From contig CBDFFZ010000023.1 in NCBI GenBank assembly GCA_965246905.1, positions 1 through 64,000 of the forward strand: a stretch of 64,000 nt of DNA. The letters run 5' to 3'. Below the pieces are notes generated by a model. It had not been told where the DNA came from. It did not search any database and saw only the letters and a program-made list of their open reading frames with translations. Below, one piece after another: positions 17,385 through 25,900 of the stretch. The stretch is from UBA1952 sp965246905. GTDB lineage: Bacteria; Bacteroidota; Bacteroidia; Chitinophagales; Chitinophagaceae. A program made the position numbers and the translations under genes. Each line of letters begins with the position of its first letter. Within the stretch, counting starts at the first letter, position 1.

Positions 17385-18584
17385 CTACTTCAAAATTTCA
17401 TGGCCCAGCTTATCGCGCTTGGTTTCGAGGTAGAAATTATTGTGCTCGTTCGGTACAATTTCAATAGGCACATTTTCCACGATCTCGAGACCATAGCCCA
17501 GCAGGCCGGCGCGCTTCCTCGGGTTATTGCTCATCAGCCTTATCTTGGAAACGCCGAGGTGGCGCAATATTTGCGCCCCGACACCGTAATCCCGCTCATC
17601 GTTCTTAAAGCCCAGCGCAAGGTTTGCTTCTACGGTATCCTTTCCTTCTTCCTGCAGCTTATAGGCCTTGAGCTTATTGAGCAAGCCGATGCCGCGGCCT
17701 TCCTGGTTCATGTACAATATGAGGCCCTTGCCTTCCCGCTGTACCATCTCCATAGCATGTTGTAGTTGCTCGCCGCAATCGCAGCGCAGGGAGTGCAGTA
17801 TATCGCCGGTAAAGCAGGAGCTGTGTACGCGGGTAAGAATGGGCTCACCGGTCATCCATTCGCCTTTTATCAGGGCAAGATGATGCTCGCCGGTATTCGT
17901 TTGCCGGAAGGCTACCAGCTCAAAATCGCCGAATTTTGTAGGCATCTGCACCCGCACTTCCTCTTCGATAAGGCTTTCCGTTTGGAGGCGATAGGAGATC
18001 AGGTCTTTTATAGAGATGATCTTAAGGTCGAATGTTTTGGCAATTTCTATTAGCTCGGGTAAGCGCGCCATGGTGCCATCATCATTCATGATCTCAACCA
18101 ATACACCGGCAGGCTCGAAGCCGGCAAGGCGGGCAAGATCCACCGTTGCCTCTGTATGGCCGGCGCGGCGCAAAACGCCTTCGCTACGCGCACGCAGAGG
18201 AAATATATGCCCGGGCCGACCTAAATCTTCCGGCTTAGTAGCAGGATCGATGAGGGCCTGTACTGTTTTAGCGCGGTCGTGGGCGGAGATGCCGGTAGTG
18301 CAGCCGTGGCCGCGCAGATCTACAGAAACAGTAAAAGGAGTCTGGTGTAATACGGTATTATCTTCTACCATTAGCTGGAGCTTCAGCTCCGTGCAGCGCT
18401 CTTCCGTAACCGGGGCGCAAATCAGTCCGCGGCCGTGTTTGGACATGAAGTTGATCACTTCCGGCGTTACATTCCGCGCTGCGGTTACAAAATCACCTTC
18501 ATTTTCGCGGTCTTCATCATCCACCACAATCACCAGTTTGCCGTTCCGGATGTCTTCCAGTGCAGCAGCTATCGTGTCAAGCAT
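17385..18584 (-). CDS. ribBA: RibBA: 3,4-DHBP synthase / GTP cyclohydrolase II
   Basis: 399 aa bifunctional enzyme starting both branches of riboflavin synthesis. Residues ~1-200 are the DHBP synthase (VVDDEDRENEGDFV acidic loop, GHGCTTGISAHDRA, RRAGHTEATVDL). Residues ~205-399 are GTP cyclohydrolase II, with zinc ligands in SSCFTGDILHSLRCDCGEQL, the catalytic NQEGRGIGLLNK and MSNNPRK. All key residues are present. No FMN riboswitch is seen in the 105 bp upstream. The gene stands between two glycosyltransferases on the same strand. Confidence 0.96.
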   Translation of the reverse strand: MLDTIAAALEDIRNGKLVIVVDDEDRENEGDFVTAARNVTPEVINFMSKHGRGLICAPVTEERCTELKLQLMVEDNTVLHQTPFTVSVDLRGHGCTTGISAHDRAKTVQALIDPATKPEDLGRPGHIFPLRARSEGVLRRAGHTEATVDLARLAGFEPAGVLVEIMNDDGTMARLPELIEIAKTFDLKIISIKDLISYRLQTESLIEEEVRVQMPTKFGDFELVAFRQTNTGEHHLALIKGEWMTGEPILTRVHSSCFTGDILHSLRCDCGEQLQHAMEMVQREGKGLILYMNQEGRGIGLLNKLKAYKLQEEGKDTVEANLALGFKNDERDYGVGAQILRHLGVSKIRLMSNNPRKRAGLLGYGLEIVENVPIEIVPNEHNNFYLETKRDKLGHEILK

Positions 18585-18689
18585 ATATTGAGTTTTCTTA
18601 GACGGGCCAAAGGTATGCTAATGCGCGGCGTTGTATAAGCCGGTATCATGTGTAATGCTGATTGGTGTATTCCGATTATGGAAGCTTGT

Positions 18690-19892
18690 TTAAACGCCGG
18701 GAATTATCAATTGTCCGAATCTTTTTAAAATGCTGCCTGTAATGGCTGCATTGGAATAGTGGTCAATGATTAGCTGATGCGCGCTTTTCAGGATTGCAGC
18801 CGTTGCATTTTTGTCCGTGTTTGCCACTAAAAATGCCTGTGCAAATTCATCCGGCTTATTGGCTTCGAGGTAATGGATACCGGCTACTGCTTCTATCCCC
18901 TGCATACCGGTAGTGGTGCTTATTACAAGCTTGCCAGCAGCCATTGCTTCCAGAATTTTTACCCGGATACCGCCGCCCGACCGCAATGGAACGATCAGCA
19001 CCTGCTTATCCTTTATAAACTGTTGCACATCTGCGAGCTCACCTGCGCAATGTGTGCCTTCCGGCAGGTTGTAGGCAAAGCGTGGCGGCATGTTTCTGCC
19101 CCCGAAATAGAATTCTGCTTCCGGCACTACTGCCATTATTCCCGGCCATATATCCTTCAGCAGCCAGTCTATAGCTGTTGCATTGGGCAGCCAGTCCATA
19201 GCCGCAATATGGTAGGCTTTGGTGAATGAGGGTGGCACTTGCAGCGCCGGGCCGGCACTGGTACCATAGGGCGCCACCAGCATTTGCTGCGCCGGATGGA
19301 CTTTGCTGATCAATACGGCATCAACGCTTGTTATGGGCAGGAGGAGATCGAATTTACCCCATATCTGCTCTTCATAAATACGCATTCTTTTTGCCAGAAC
19401 CTTCAGGTACGAGCCTTTTATTCCCTGTTGCTCCGTTGCTAGCCGTTCCCATATCTGGTACTCGGCATTATGCACACGCAGTACCGTTTTTGCGTCTTTT
19501 ATCAGCGGCAGGTAGCTGCTTAGAAACGGGCTTTCAAACTGGACGATTTCCGGCTTGAAGTCCTGCAACACCCGCGCCAGCTTTTCCGCAAATGCGGGAT
19601 GATAAAAGCGAGCTGCATGTTCCGGCTCTTTACTGAAAAAAAAATTCTGTGCTACTTTGAGTGGCTTCACATCATTATTTACCGGTACCGTATCAAAGCC
19701 ATCCAGCTCGGGGTAGAGGCTTGCCAGCGCATCTTCGTTTACTACATGCCGCGTTGTATTCATAGCCAGCAGGCTTACCTGCATTCCGGCCTGGTGATAG
19801 CCGCGAATGAGCGCATCCATAGCAAGTGCACCTCCATCATGGAGGGGATAAGGAACGCGGTTTGTAAGTATAAGAATGCGCAGCTGCATCAT
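18690..19892 (-). CDS. GT4-type glycosyltransferase
   Basis: 400 aa. The start MMQLRILILTNRVPYPLHDG matches the same subgroup as the 16007-17203 gene. The donor-site segment is PLRSGGGIRVKILEAMAAGK followed by LVISTTTGMQGIE, including the E-x7-E-like retaining motif. It is likely a cytosolic envelope-glycan transferase. The start lies only 51 bp from the start of the divergent formyltransferase gene, so both promoters share that gap and the two gene sets are probably co-regulated. Substrates are unknown. Confidence 0.85.
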   Translation of the reverse strand: MMQLRILILTNRVPYPLHDGGALAMDALIRGYHQAGMQVSLLAMNTTRHVVNEDALASLYPELDGFDTVPVNNDVKPLKVAQNFFFSKEPEHAARFYHPAFAEKLARVLQDFKPEIVQFESPFLSSYLPLIKDAKTVLRVHNAEYQIWERLATEQQGIKGSYLKVLAKRMRIYEEQIWGKFDLLLPITSVDAVLISKVHPAQQMLVAPYGTSAGPALQVPPSFTKAYHIAAMDWLPNATAIDWLLKDIWPGIMAVVPEAEFYFGGRNMPPRFAYNLPEGTHCAGELADVQQFIKDKQVLIVPLRSGGGIRVKILEAMAAGKLVISTTTGMQGIEAVAGIHYLEANKPDEFAQAFLVANTDKNATAAILKSAHQLIIDHYSNAAITGSILKRFGQLIIPGV

Positions 19893-19943
19893 AGGAGCGC
19901 ATAAATGTAAGCTGCATTGCGGGAATGGCTTATTTTTACCGAT

Positions 19944-20699
19944 ATGTCTTTACCAACGCCCCAAAGCCTTGTTTTTCTTGGTTCCAAGCCTATTGGTTTT
20001 CATTGCCTCGAATATCTTATCAGCCGGAGCGCAGCATTAAATATAAGAATTGCCGGTGTTGTAACACAGCAGCGTAAAGAGTTTGGTGCGGGAGCTGATG
20101 TAGGGGCGCTTGCCTCTGCGCACGGCATTCCTGTGCTTAATTCTTTGGAGGATGTTCCGGAATGCGCTATTATTTATTCAGTCCAGCATCATCAGATCCT
20201 GAAAGAAGAAACCATTAAAAAGGCCAAAAGGATTGCGGTGAACCTGCATATGGCTCCTTTACCGGAATACCGGGGATGCAACCAGTTTACGATGGCGATC
20301 CTCGATGAAAAGACAGAATTTGGCACGACGATCCACCGCATCGACACACGCATTGACCATGGCGATATTTTATTCGAAAAAAGATTTGCCGTTCCCGATA
20401 ATTGCTGGGTCACAGAATTATATGACCTTACCTATAAAGCCTCAATTGCCTTATTCCGGGACACTTTGCCCGCTATCATCAGCGGCTCATATTCACTTAT
20501 GCCACAGGATGCGCTTGCGGCAACATACGGATCATCGCTTCATTACCGCACCGAAATTGCTGCGCTAAAACAAATAGACCTCAACTGGGATGCCGCTAAA
20601 ATATCCCGGCATATACGGGCAACTTCCATGCCCGGCTTCGAGCCACCTTATGCCCTGCTTGGTGACCGAAAAATATACTTTACCCCTACTTATTCATGA
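19944..20699 (+). CDS. Formyltransferase-fold protein, probably sugar N-formyltransferase
   Basis: 251 aa from the ATG at 19944; a TTG start nine codons up is less likely. The formyltransferase catalytic triad is visible: NLHMAPLPEYRG (Asn, His) and HRIDTRIDHGDIL (Asp). The protein is short compared with methionyl-tRNA formyltransferase (~310 aa) and lacks its C-terminal domain. Its place in a glycosyltransferase operon suggests 10-formyl-THF dependent formylation of an amino sugar, as for LPS O-antigen enzymes. Its stop overlaps the next start by 4 bp (ATGA). Confidence 0.75.
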   Translation: MSLPTPQSLVFLGSKPIGFHCLEYLISRSAALNIRIAGVVTQQRKEFGAGADVGALASAHGIPVLNSLEDVPECAIIYSVQHHQILKEETIKKAKRIAVNLHMAPLPEYRGCNQFTMAILDEKTEFGTTIHRIDTRIDHGDILFEKRFAVPDNCWVTELYDLTYKASIALFRDTLPAIISGSYSLMPQDALAATYGSSLHYRTEIAALKQIDLNWDAAKISRHIRATSMPGFEPPYALLGDRKIYFTPTYS

Positions 20700-21793
20700 G
20701 CCGGAAGCAACGCATCGTACTCGCCATTACCAACGATCCGAATTACGACCAGCGGATGATCCGTATCTGCAATTCACTGCATGAAGCGGAATATGATGTT
20801 ACGCTTGTAGGCCGTGAGCGCCCCAATAGCAAGGCTTTGATCCAGCGGCCTTTCCGGCAGATACGCATTAAACAGCGTATTGATAGCGGCAAGCTGTTTT
20901 ATCTTTCCTACAATCTCAAGCTACTCTTTTTCCTTCTTTTCTGCAAAGCCGACTGCTTCTGCGCTATTGATCTCGACACGATCCTGCCGGTTTTTTATGC
21001 ATCCCGCCTGCGGCGAAAAAAAAGAGTATATGACGCGCATGAGCTTTTCTGCGAGCTGGAAGAAGTGGTGCGCAACCCGGCTATTCAGAAAATATGGTAT
21101 GCCATAGAGCGTCATACAGTGCCCCGCTTCCCCCATGGGTACACAGTGAATAAAAGCTATGTGGATGAATACCGCAGGATGTATGGCGTGGAATATGCAA
21201 TTGTGCGCAATGCTACCGTGTTGGAGCCGCTTACCATCCCACAAAAAAAAGAGCGCATCATTTTATACCAGGGCGCCGTGAACCATGGCCGCTGCTTTGA
21301 GCAGTTGATACCCGCCATGGCGCAGGTGGATGCCATGCTGATTATTTGCGGAGAAGGTAATTTTTATGTGGATGCACAGGCTTTAGCAGATAGGCTTGGC
21401 TTAGCACATAAGGTTATTTTTAAAGGGTATGTGCCACCTGCAGCATTGCCTGCATACACACTGAATGCGTACATTGGCATTACGTTGTTTGTAGCTACAA
21501 GTCTTAGCAACCAGTTGTCGCTGGCGAACCGTTTCTTTGATTACCTCCATGCCGGAGTACCCCAGTTGGGAGTGCGCTATCCAGAGTATGAAAACATCAA
21601 TAACGAGTATGAGGTGAGTCTCCTTTTGGATGAAGTATCGGTTGATTCTATCGCGGCAGGGCTCAATAAATTATTAGGCGACAAACAATATTATGATCGG
21701 TTGCAACAAGCATGCCTTGATGCACGTGAAGTATATTGCTGGCAGGAAGAAAAACGCAGGATGCTGGCAGTTTATGAACAGGTTTTTGCTTAA
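20696..21793 (+). CDS. Glycosyltransferase, GT-B fold (GT4-like)
   Basis: 365 aa. The N-terminus RIVLAITNDPNYDQRMIRIC is typical of family-4 type transferases. VYDAHELFCELEEVV lies in the acceptor domain. The C-terminal half has RIILYQGAVNHGRCFEQLIP and AMLIICGEGNF. The usual E-x7-E segment is weakly conserved (NRFFDYLHAGVPQLGVRYPE). Translationally coupled to the formyltransferase and followed after 12 bp by a GT2 gene, forming a three-gene operon for envelope glycan assembly. Confidence 0.82.
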   Translation: MSRKQRIVLAITNDPNYDQRMIRICNSLHEAEYDVTLVGRERPNSKALIQRPFRQIRIKQRIDSGKLFYLSYNLKLLFFLLFCKADCFCAIDLDTILPVFYASRLRRKKRVYDAHELFCELEEVVRNPAIQKIWYAIERHTVPRFPHGYTVNKSYVDEYRRMYGVEYAIVRNATVLEPLTIPQKKERIILYQGAVNHGRCFEQLIPAMAQVDAMLIICGEGNFYVDAQALADRLGLAHKVIFKGYVPPAALPAYTLNAYIGITLFVATSLSNQLSLANRFFDYLHAGVPQLGVRYPEYENINNEYEVSLLLDEVSVDSIAAGLNKLLGDKQYYDRLQQACLDAREVYCWQEEKRRMLAVYEQVFA

Positions 21794-21805
21794 AATACCT
21801 AGCGG

Positions 21806-22585
21806 ATGGCCATAAAATTCAGCGTGATTATCCCGGCATATAATGCTGCTGCAACAATTGTTGCTACGCTGCGTTCGGTGCTGGATCAAACGCTGCGTCC
21901 CTATGAGGTAATTGTGGTTAATGATGGTTCAACTGATACAACAGAAAGTCTTCTACTGGAGCATTTTATTGATCGGATAATATACATTCCGCTTGCAGCC
22001 AATAGCGGTCCCGCACATGCCCGGAATGTAGCATTAGCAAAAGCGACTGGTACGCATATTGCCTTCCAGGATGCTGATGATACCTGGCATTTGAACAAGC
22101 TTGAGATTATTGCTTATTTATTCAGCAGGGAGGGCGGCCTTCGATTCATTTATCACCCTTATACGCTGGCACCTGTAGATTTTATAATTCCTTCAATAGA
22201 TAGCCTAAAAATCTCCACCTATTCATTCTCAAAGTTGCTGCTCAGCAATCCTATCGGAACGCCATGTGTGGTTATGGCCGCGCATCCAGGCATCCGGTTT
22301 AATGAAGCTATGCATCATATGGAAGACTATGATCTTTTTCTTCAGGAAGCTTATCATCACGGAGTTAGTTTTCTTGACCTTCCGCTTACAAAAGTTAACC
22401 GGCCAATTCTCTCTGAGGGCGGGCAAAGCGACAACCGCTGGCTAATGCGTAAAGGCGAGCTGAGGGCTTATTTGCGGCTTCCGCGTCTTAATGTGCTATT
22501 TGTTCTGGCTATTCCGTTCCTTATTTTATTCGGATTGTTCAAGCATTTTGCAAAATCTTTCCGGCCACCACGGAGCAATTATTAA
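21806..22585 (+). CDS. Family 2 glycosyltransferase, membrane-associated
   Basis: 259 aa. Classical GT2 start: FSVIIPAYNAAATIVATLRS, VIVVNDGSTDTTE, then the metal-binding DADD in IAFQDADDTWHLNK. A single C-terminal hydrophobic helix (VLFVLAIPFLILFGLF) probably tethers it to the inner membrane. Last gene of the formyltransferase operon. Its 3' end overlaps by 4 bp the stop of the convergent ABC ATPase, so there is no room for a separate terminator. Confidence 0.87.
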   Translation: MAIKFSVIIPAYNAAATIVATLRSVLDQTLRPYEVIVVNDGSTDTTESLLLEHFIDRIIYIPLAANSGPAHARNVALAKATGTHIAFQDADDTWHLNKLEIIAYLFSREGGLRFIYHPYTLAPVDFIIPSIDSLKISTYSFSKLLLSNPIGTPCVVMAAHPGIRFNEAMHHMEDYDLFLQEAYHHGVSFLDLPLTKVNRPILSEGGQSDNRWLMRKGELRAYLRLPRLNVLFVLAIPFLILFGLFKHFAKSFRPPRSNY

Positions 22586-23274
22586 ACCATACCTGCAGCA
22601 GAAATTTCGATTGCAGCGCCCTGCTCAATGCGTACTACGCGAGCCGGGAATTTCTGAATGATCCCGTAATCGTGCGTAGCCATAATTACGGCTGTTTGAT
22701 AATCGCGGCAAATGCTGAACAGGAGCTGCATGATTTCATTTGCCGTATCCGGATCGAGGTTTCCGGTAGGCTCATCCGCAAGGATCAGCTTTGGATTATT
22801 AAGAAGCGCACGGGCAATATCCACCCGCTGCTGCTCGCCGCCACTCATCTCATACGGCATCTTAAAGCCTTTGCCGCGCAGGCCTACTTTGTTCAACACG
22901 TTATCAATTTTTTCCTTCATCAGGGCCTTATCCGTCCAACCGGTGGCCTTTAGTACAAACTCAAGATTATCATGCACATTGCGATCAGTAAGCAGCCGGA
23001 AATCCTGGAAAACAATGCCGAGATTGCGGCGTAGAGAAGGTATATTTTGCCACTTCAATTTGGTAAGATCAAAGCCGGCGACTTCGCCTTCACCATCTTT
23101 AAGGTAGATATCCCCATAAAGCGTCTTCAGCAGGCTTGATTTTCCACTGCCGGTTTTTCCGATAAGGTATACGAATTCGCCCTTATTTGCTTCAAAATTT
23201 ACATCGCTTAAAATAAGGCTTGTATTTTGGAAGATATTGACATGGCGAAGAGAAACGCAGGCATTACTATTCAT
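22582..23274 (-). CDS. ftsE: FtsE-like ABC transporter ATP-binding protein
   Basis: 230 aa. Walker A GKTGSGKSSLLKTL, Q-loop VFQDFRLL, signature MSGGEQQRVDIARALL and Walker B LILADEPTGNLD are intact, with the switch His in MATHDYGII. Size and the N-terminal VSLRHVNIFQNTSLIL fit FtsE, which with FtsX couples cell division to septal peptidoglycan hydrolysis. No ftsX is next to it in the window, so assignment to FtsE rather than a LolD-type ATPase is by overall similarity and order only. Confidence 0.75.
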   Translation of the reverse strand: MNSNACVSLRHVNIFQNTSLILSDVNFEANKGEFVYLIGKTGSGKSSLLKTLYGDIYLKDGEGEVAGFDLTKLKWQNIPSLRRNLGIVFQDFRLLTDRNVHDNLEFVLKATGWTDKALMKEKIDNVLNKVGLRGKGFKMPYEMSGGEQQRVDIARALLNNPKLILADEPTGNLDPDTANEIMQLLFSICRDYQTAVIMATHDYGIIQKFPARVVRIEQGAAIEISAAGMV

Positions 23275-23330
23275 AGAGTGGCTACTTTAAGGCAAATATA
23301 AAGGCTGACTGTTCAATAATCAGCAATAAA

Positions 23331-23358
23331 AAAGCTCCGGCATAAATGCCGGAGCTTT
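23331..23358 (-). terminator. Intrinsic terminator after the first M43 protease gene
   Basis: A perfect 13-bp stem (aaagctccggcat / atgccggagcttt) with a 2-nt loop, 26 bp after the stop of the minus-strand protease gene. A/T tracts on both sides give a U-run on the minus strand. It also insulates the ftsE promoter. Confidence 0.8.
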
Positions 23359-23382
23359 TAAAGAAAAAATAAATAATTGTAA

Positions 23383-24321
23383 TCTTAGTAAGTGACAAGT
23401 TTGTGTGTGGAGGCATTGCCATTGGCCACTACCTGCACCAGGTACATACCCTTCACGCTAATCTTATCTGCCGGCACAATCACTTCCGTAGCCGCCGCAT
23501 TAAGCTTTACCTCTGTGCGATATACCACTCGTCCCGCTATATCCGTAACAATAATCTGCGCAGCGCTGTTATCGCCACCCTTTATCATCACCGTTGCAGA
23601 TCCACTCGTAGGGTTTGGCGACAGCGTTACACCACGCGCCGCCAGTTCTGCCGTATTCACACCCAACGCATTGCTCGTGATGTTGATCCGGTCAAGGTAA
23701 AAATTATTACCTGTACCTATGCCAGAAGTACCTGAAAGTGCCGTATTATCCACACCCGGCTTGTAGCGGAAGCGGAAGAAAGTCTTGTTGGTCTTGGCGG
23801 CTGAAGGGATCGTCATGCCGCGAAGCTGCCAGTCTTCAATAACGCCCGGTGTAAACTCTGCATTCTGGTATTTGGTTGAAATAGCTGATTTGGCTATTAC
23901 CGGGAATATCTTCGTCCACGAGGTGCCACAGCTCGTGCTGTAATAGACTTCCAGGGAATCATTCATCTTGTCAGATGCCGTTACCCGGTAAACACCTGCT
24001 GTGAAGAAAGTAAGCAGCGCACGGTTGGTCAGCGAAGAACTGCTCAGATCGAAGGCACGGGTATAGAAATCAGCGAATAAGCCGGCAGGTGTCTGGGTGA
24101 TCGTATTCTGGGACGGGTTGGTGCGGGGGTCATAGTTTTTAAAGCGGATACAGCTCTGGTCGTAGACACCGGTATGGTATATCTCCCACTTGTAGTTGGA
24201 GGAATCATAGTAGTTGAAGATAGGGAACTGATCTACATCGCCACCATTGAATTCCTGATAGTAGCCTTCAGGATTTACAGGGTTAGGATCTGCCGCATAT
24301 ACCGCATTTACCTTCGTAATA
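23383..24321 (-). repeat. ~939-bp near-identical block shared with 25899-26837
   Basis: Offset of exactly 2516 bp between copies. Reading both copies I find one difference (A at 23804 versus C at 26320, Ser/Ala). The match starts 2 bp after the stop codon and ends sharply at codons for ITKVN, beyond which the genes are only moderately similar. It covers the C-terminal domain and T9SS signal. Confidence 0.9.
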
Positions 24322-25718
24322 CTACCCGTGCCTGCATTTGAATTTGCGGTCAATGTTGCATTTACCCATCCAACTTGGTTGAAAGATGTTATTGCAGTAG
24401 TTAGAGAATTTGAAGTAGCAGGTGTACCATTTGAGAACGTCCATGTAGCAGAAGTTACCGTATCTCGATAGCTACGGTTAGTGAACGTTACCTGAGCAGT
24501 AGTGCCGGATGTGTTAGCGCAGGTAAACACCTTATTCACACTAAAATCAGCAATAGGTGCCAGATCCGGAACAGGCGAAAGTGCGCCTGTAGCAGCAAGA
24601 TTAGCAGGTTGCCATAGGTTTTTACGACCGGCAAGATCACTATTTAGCGCTGCGCGCATACGAATCGTTTGGCCATAGGTAAACATCTTGGAGCAATAGG
24701 TATAATCCATGATATTCTGGGCATTCGTCGTATCTGGATAATCTATTGTAATAGCAACAGTATCCCCCCCGTAAAGTGCAACCTTTTGCATAGCATTATA
24801 AGATTTTTTATAACCCAACGCGCAAACTGTATCCCATATAGCAGCAGTTGGGCCTGCCTTATCGCGATCACATTTATTTGGGCTGTTTCCTTTATCGGGA
24901 GCATGGCCGCGGGTAGGTGGGGTATCATCCACACCATCATCTCCACAGGCTACTTCCGGTTGGTTGGTACCGCCCCATGGGTGAGCAAGGTTAAATACGT
25001 GACCAAGTTCATGAGCATAAGTATTGTCATTGCCTAAGTAATCATAAAACCCAATTACACCATCGGCATAAGGATTTGCCGCCCCGGATGAAGGAGGATA
25101 TGCATACGCTGCTGCCCCTGCATGTGATCCTCCAAAACGGTTTATGAGGTATATATTCACATACTTATTTGCCGGCCACGGGTCAAATTTTGCCTCATCA
25201 CCTGCGTTACTGGTGAGATAAGAGTAATGACGTACAATGCCATTGGTAGGCTTGCCTTGGGGATCGATTGTAGCCAAGTGAAAACGAATACCAGCTCTGC
25301 CGATGTACTTGATATTAGTTCCTGGAATATTGTGTGCATATGGAAGAATAACCAGGGCGGTATCAGGGCTCGTACGGGAATACGTTCGATTAATATAGGC
25401 CACTTCCTGATAAATTTGATTATCCGTTACATACTCAGGCCCGTAATTATGAATAATATGAAAAACCAGAGGAATATCATAGATATCATTTGTATCAGAT
25501 GTACTGCTTGCAGTACCACGCATCAAAGCATTTTGTATCGGATGGACCATAGTCTTGTCATAAATGAACGCCTCTTGTGCAGCCTCATTAATTGCAATCT
25601 GTGGATTAAGAGCCTTTAGCCGATTGTAAAGTTCATCAGTACCACACCTCATCTGCGCCTCTGCAGCAGTACAAAGGCTTAATGATGCTGCGGCAAGTAG
25701 TAATGCTTTTTTAATCAT
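23385..25718 (-). CDS. Secreted M43-type zinc metalloprotease with T9SS sorting domain
   Basis: 777 aa. Signal peptide (ALLLAAASLSLCTAAEAQ). The metzincin site HELGHVFNLAHPWGG lies at ~residue 236, giving HExxHxxGxxH of the M43/cytophagalysin family; a Met-turn candidate (NIMDYTYC) is ~100 residues further. A PKD-like domain (~385-480) is followed by a jelly-roll-like domain and a type A T9SS sorting domain (TLSPNPTSGSATVMI to NASTHKLVTY). It should be an extracellular or surface protease. Its last ~312 codons are nearly identical in DNA to the next gene. Confidence 0.88.
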   Translation of the reverse strand: MIKKALLLAAASLSLCTAAEAQMRCGTDELYNRLKALNPQIAINEAAQEAFIYDKTMVHPIQNALMRGTASSTSDTNDIYDIPLVFHIIHNYGPEYVTDNQIYQEVAYINRTYSRTSPDTALVILPYAHNIPGTNIKYIGRAGIRFHLATIDPQGKPTNGIVRHYSYLTSNAGDEAKFDPWPANKYVNIYLINRFGGSHAGAAAYAYPPSSGAANPYADGVIGFYDYLGNDNTYAHELGHVFNLAHPWGGTNQPEVACGDDGVDDTPPTRGHAPDKGNSPNKCDRDKAGPTAAIWDTVCALGYKKSYNAMQKVALYGGDTVAITIDYPDTTNAQNIMDYTYCSKMFTYGQTIRMRAALNSDLAGRKNLWQPANLAATGALSPVPDLAPIADFSVNKVFTCANTSGTTAQVTFTNRSYRDTVTSATWTFSNGTPATSNSLTTAITSFNQVGWVNATLTANSNAGTGSITKVNAVYAADPNPVNPEGYYQEFNGGDVDQFPIFNYYDSSNYKWEIYHTGVYDQSCIRFKNYDPRTNPSQNTITQTPAGLFADFYTRAFDLSSSSLTNRALLTFFTAGVYRVTASDKMNDSLEVYYSTSCGTSWTKIFPVIAKSAISTKYQNAEFTPGVIEDWQLRGMTIPSAAKTNKTFFRFRYKPGVDNTALSGTSGIGTGNNFYLDRINITSNALGVNTAELAARGVTLSPNPTSGSATVMIKGGDNSAAQIIVTDIAGRVVYRTEVKLNAAATEVIVPADKISVKGMYLVQVVANGNASTHKLVTY

Positions 25719-25851
25719 GGTATATAATTGTGGGAAATTGAATGAGTAAAAATTAACAGGGATTCAAAGATAAGGTAAACTAATGAAGTTATAAAGCCGG
25801 AATTTGTAAGTAGCGGGTCATGTTTATTCTTGGTTAAAAAAGACGCGAAAT

Positions 25852-25883
25852 AAAAAAGGAACTGCTACGAATAACAGTTCCTT
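25852..25883 (-). terminator. Intrinsic terminator after the second M43 protease gene
   Basis: A 9-bp stem (aaggaactg / cagttcctt) with loop ctacgaataa, followed on the minus strand by six Ts. It lies 17 bp after the stop at 25901. Confidence 0.75.
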
Positions 25884-25900
25884 CTATAATAATAACTTTC

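Noticed and set aside
18585..18689. FMN riboswitch upstream of ribBA
   Set aside because: The leader is only ~105 bp and shows no RFN-element helices or conserved motifs.
19917..19943. Upstream TTG start of the formyltransferase
   Set aside because: It would add residues before the conserved start MSLPTPQSLVFLGSKP and lies close to the divergent gene's start; the ATG at 19944 fits the family better.
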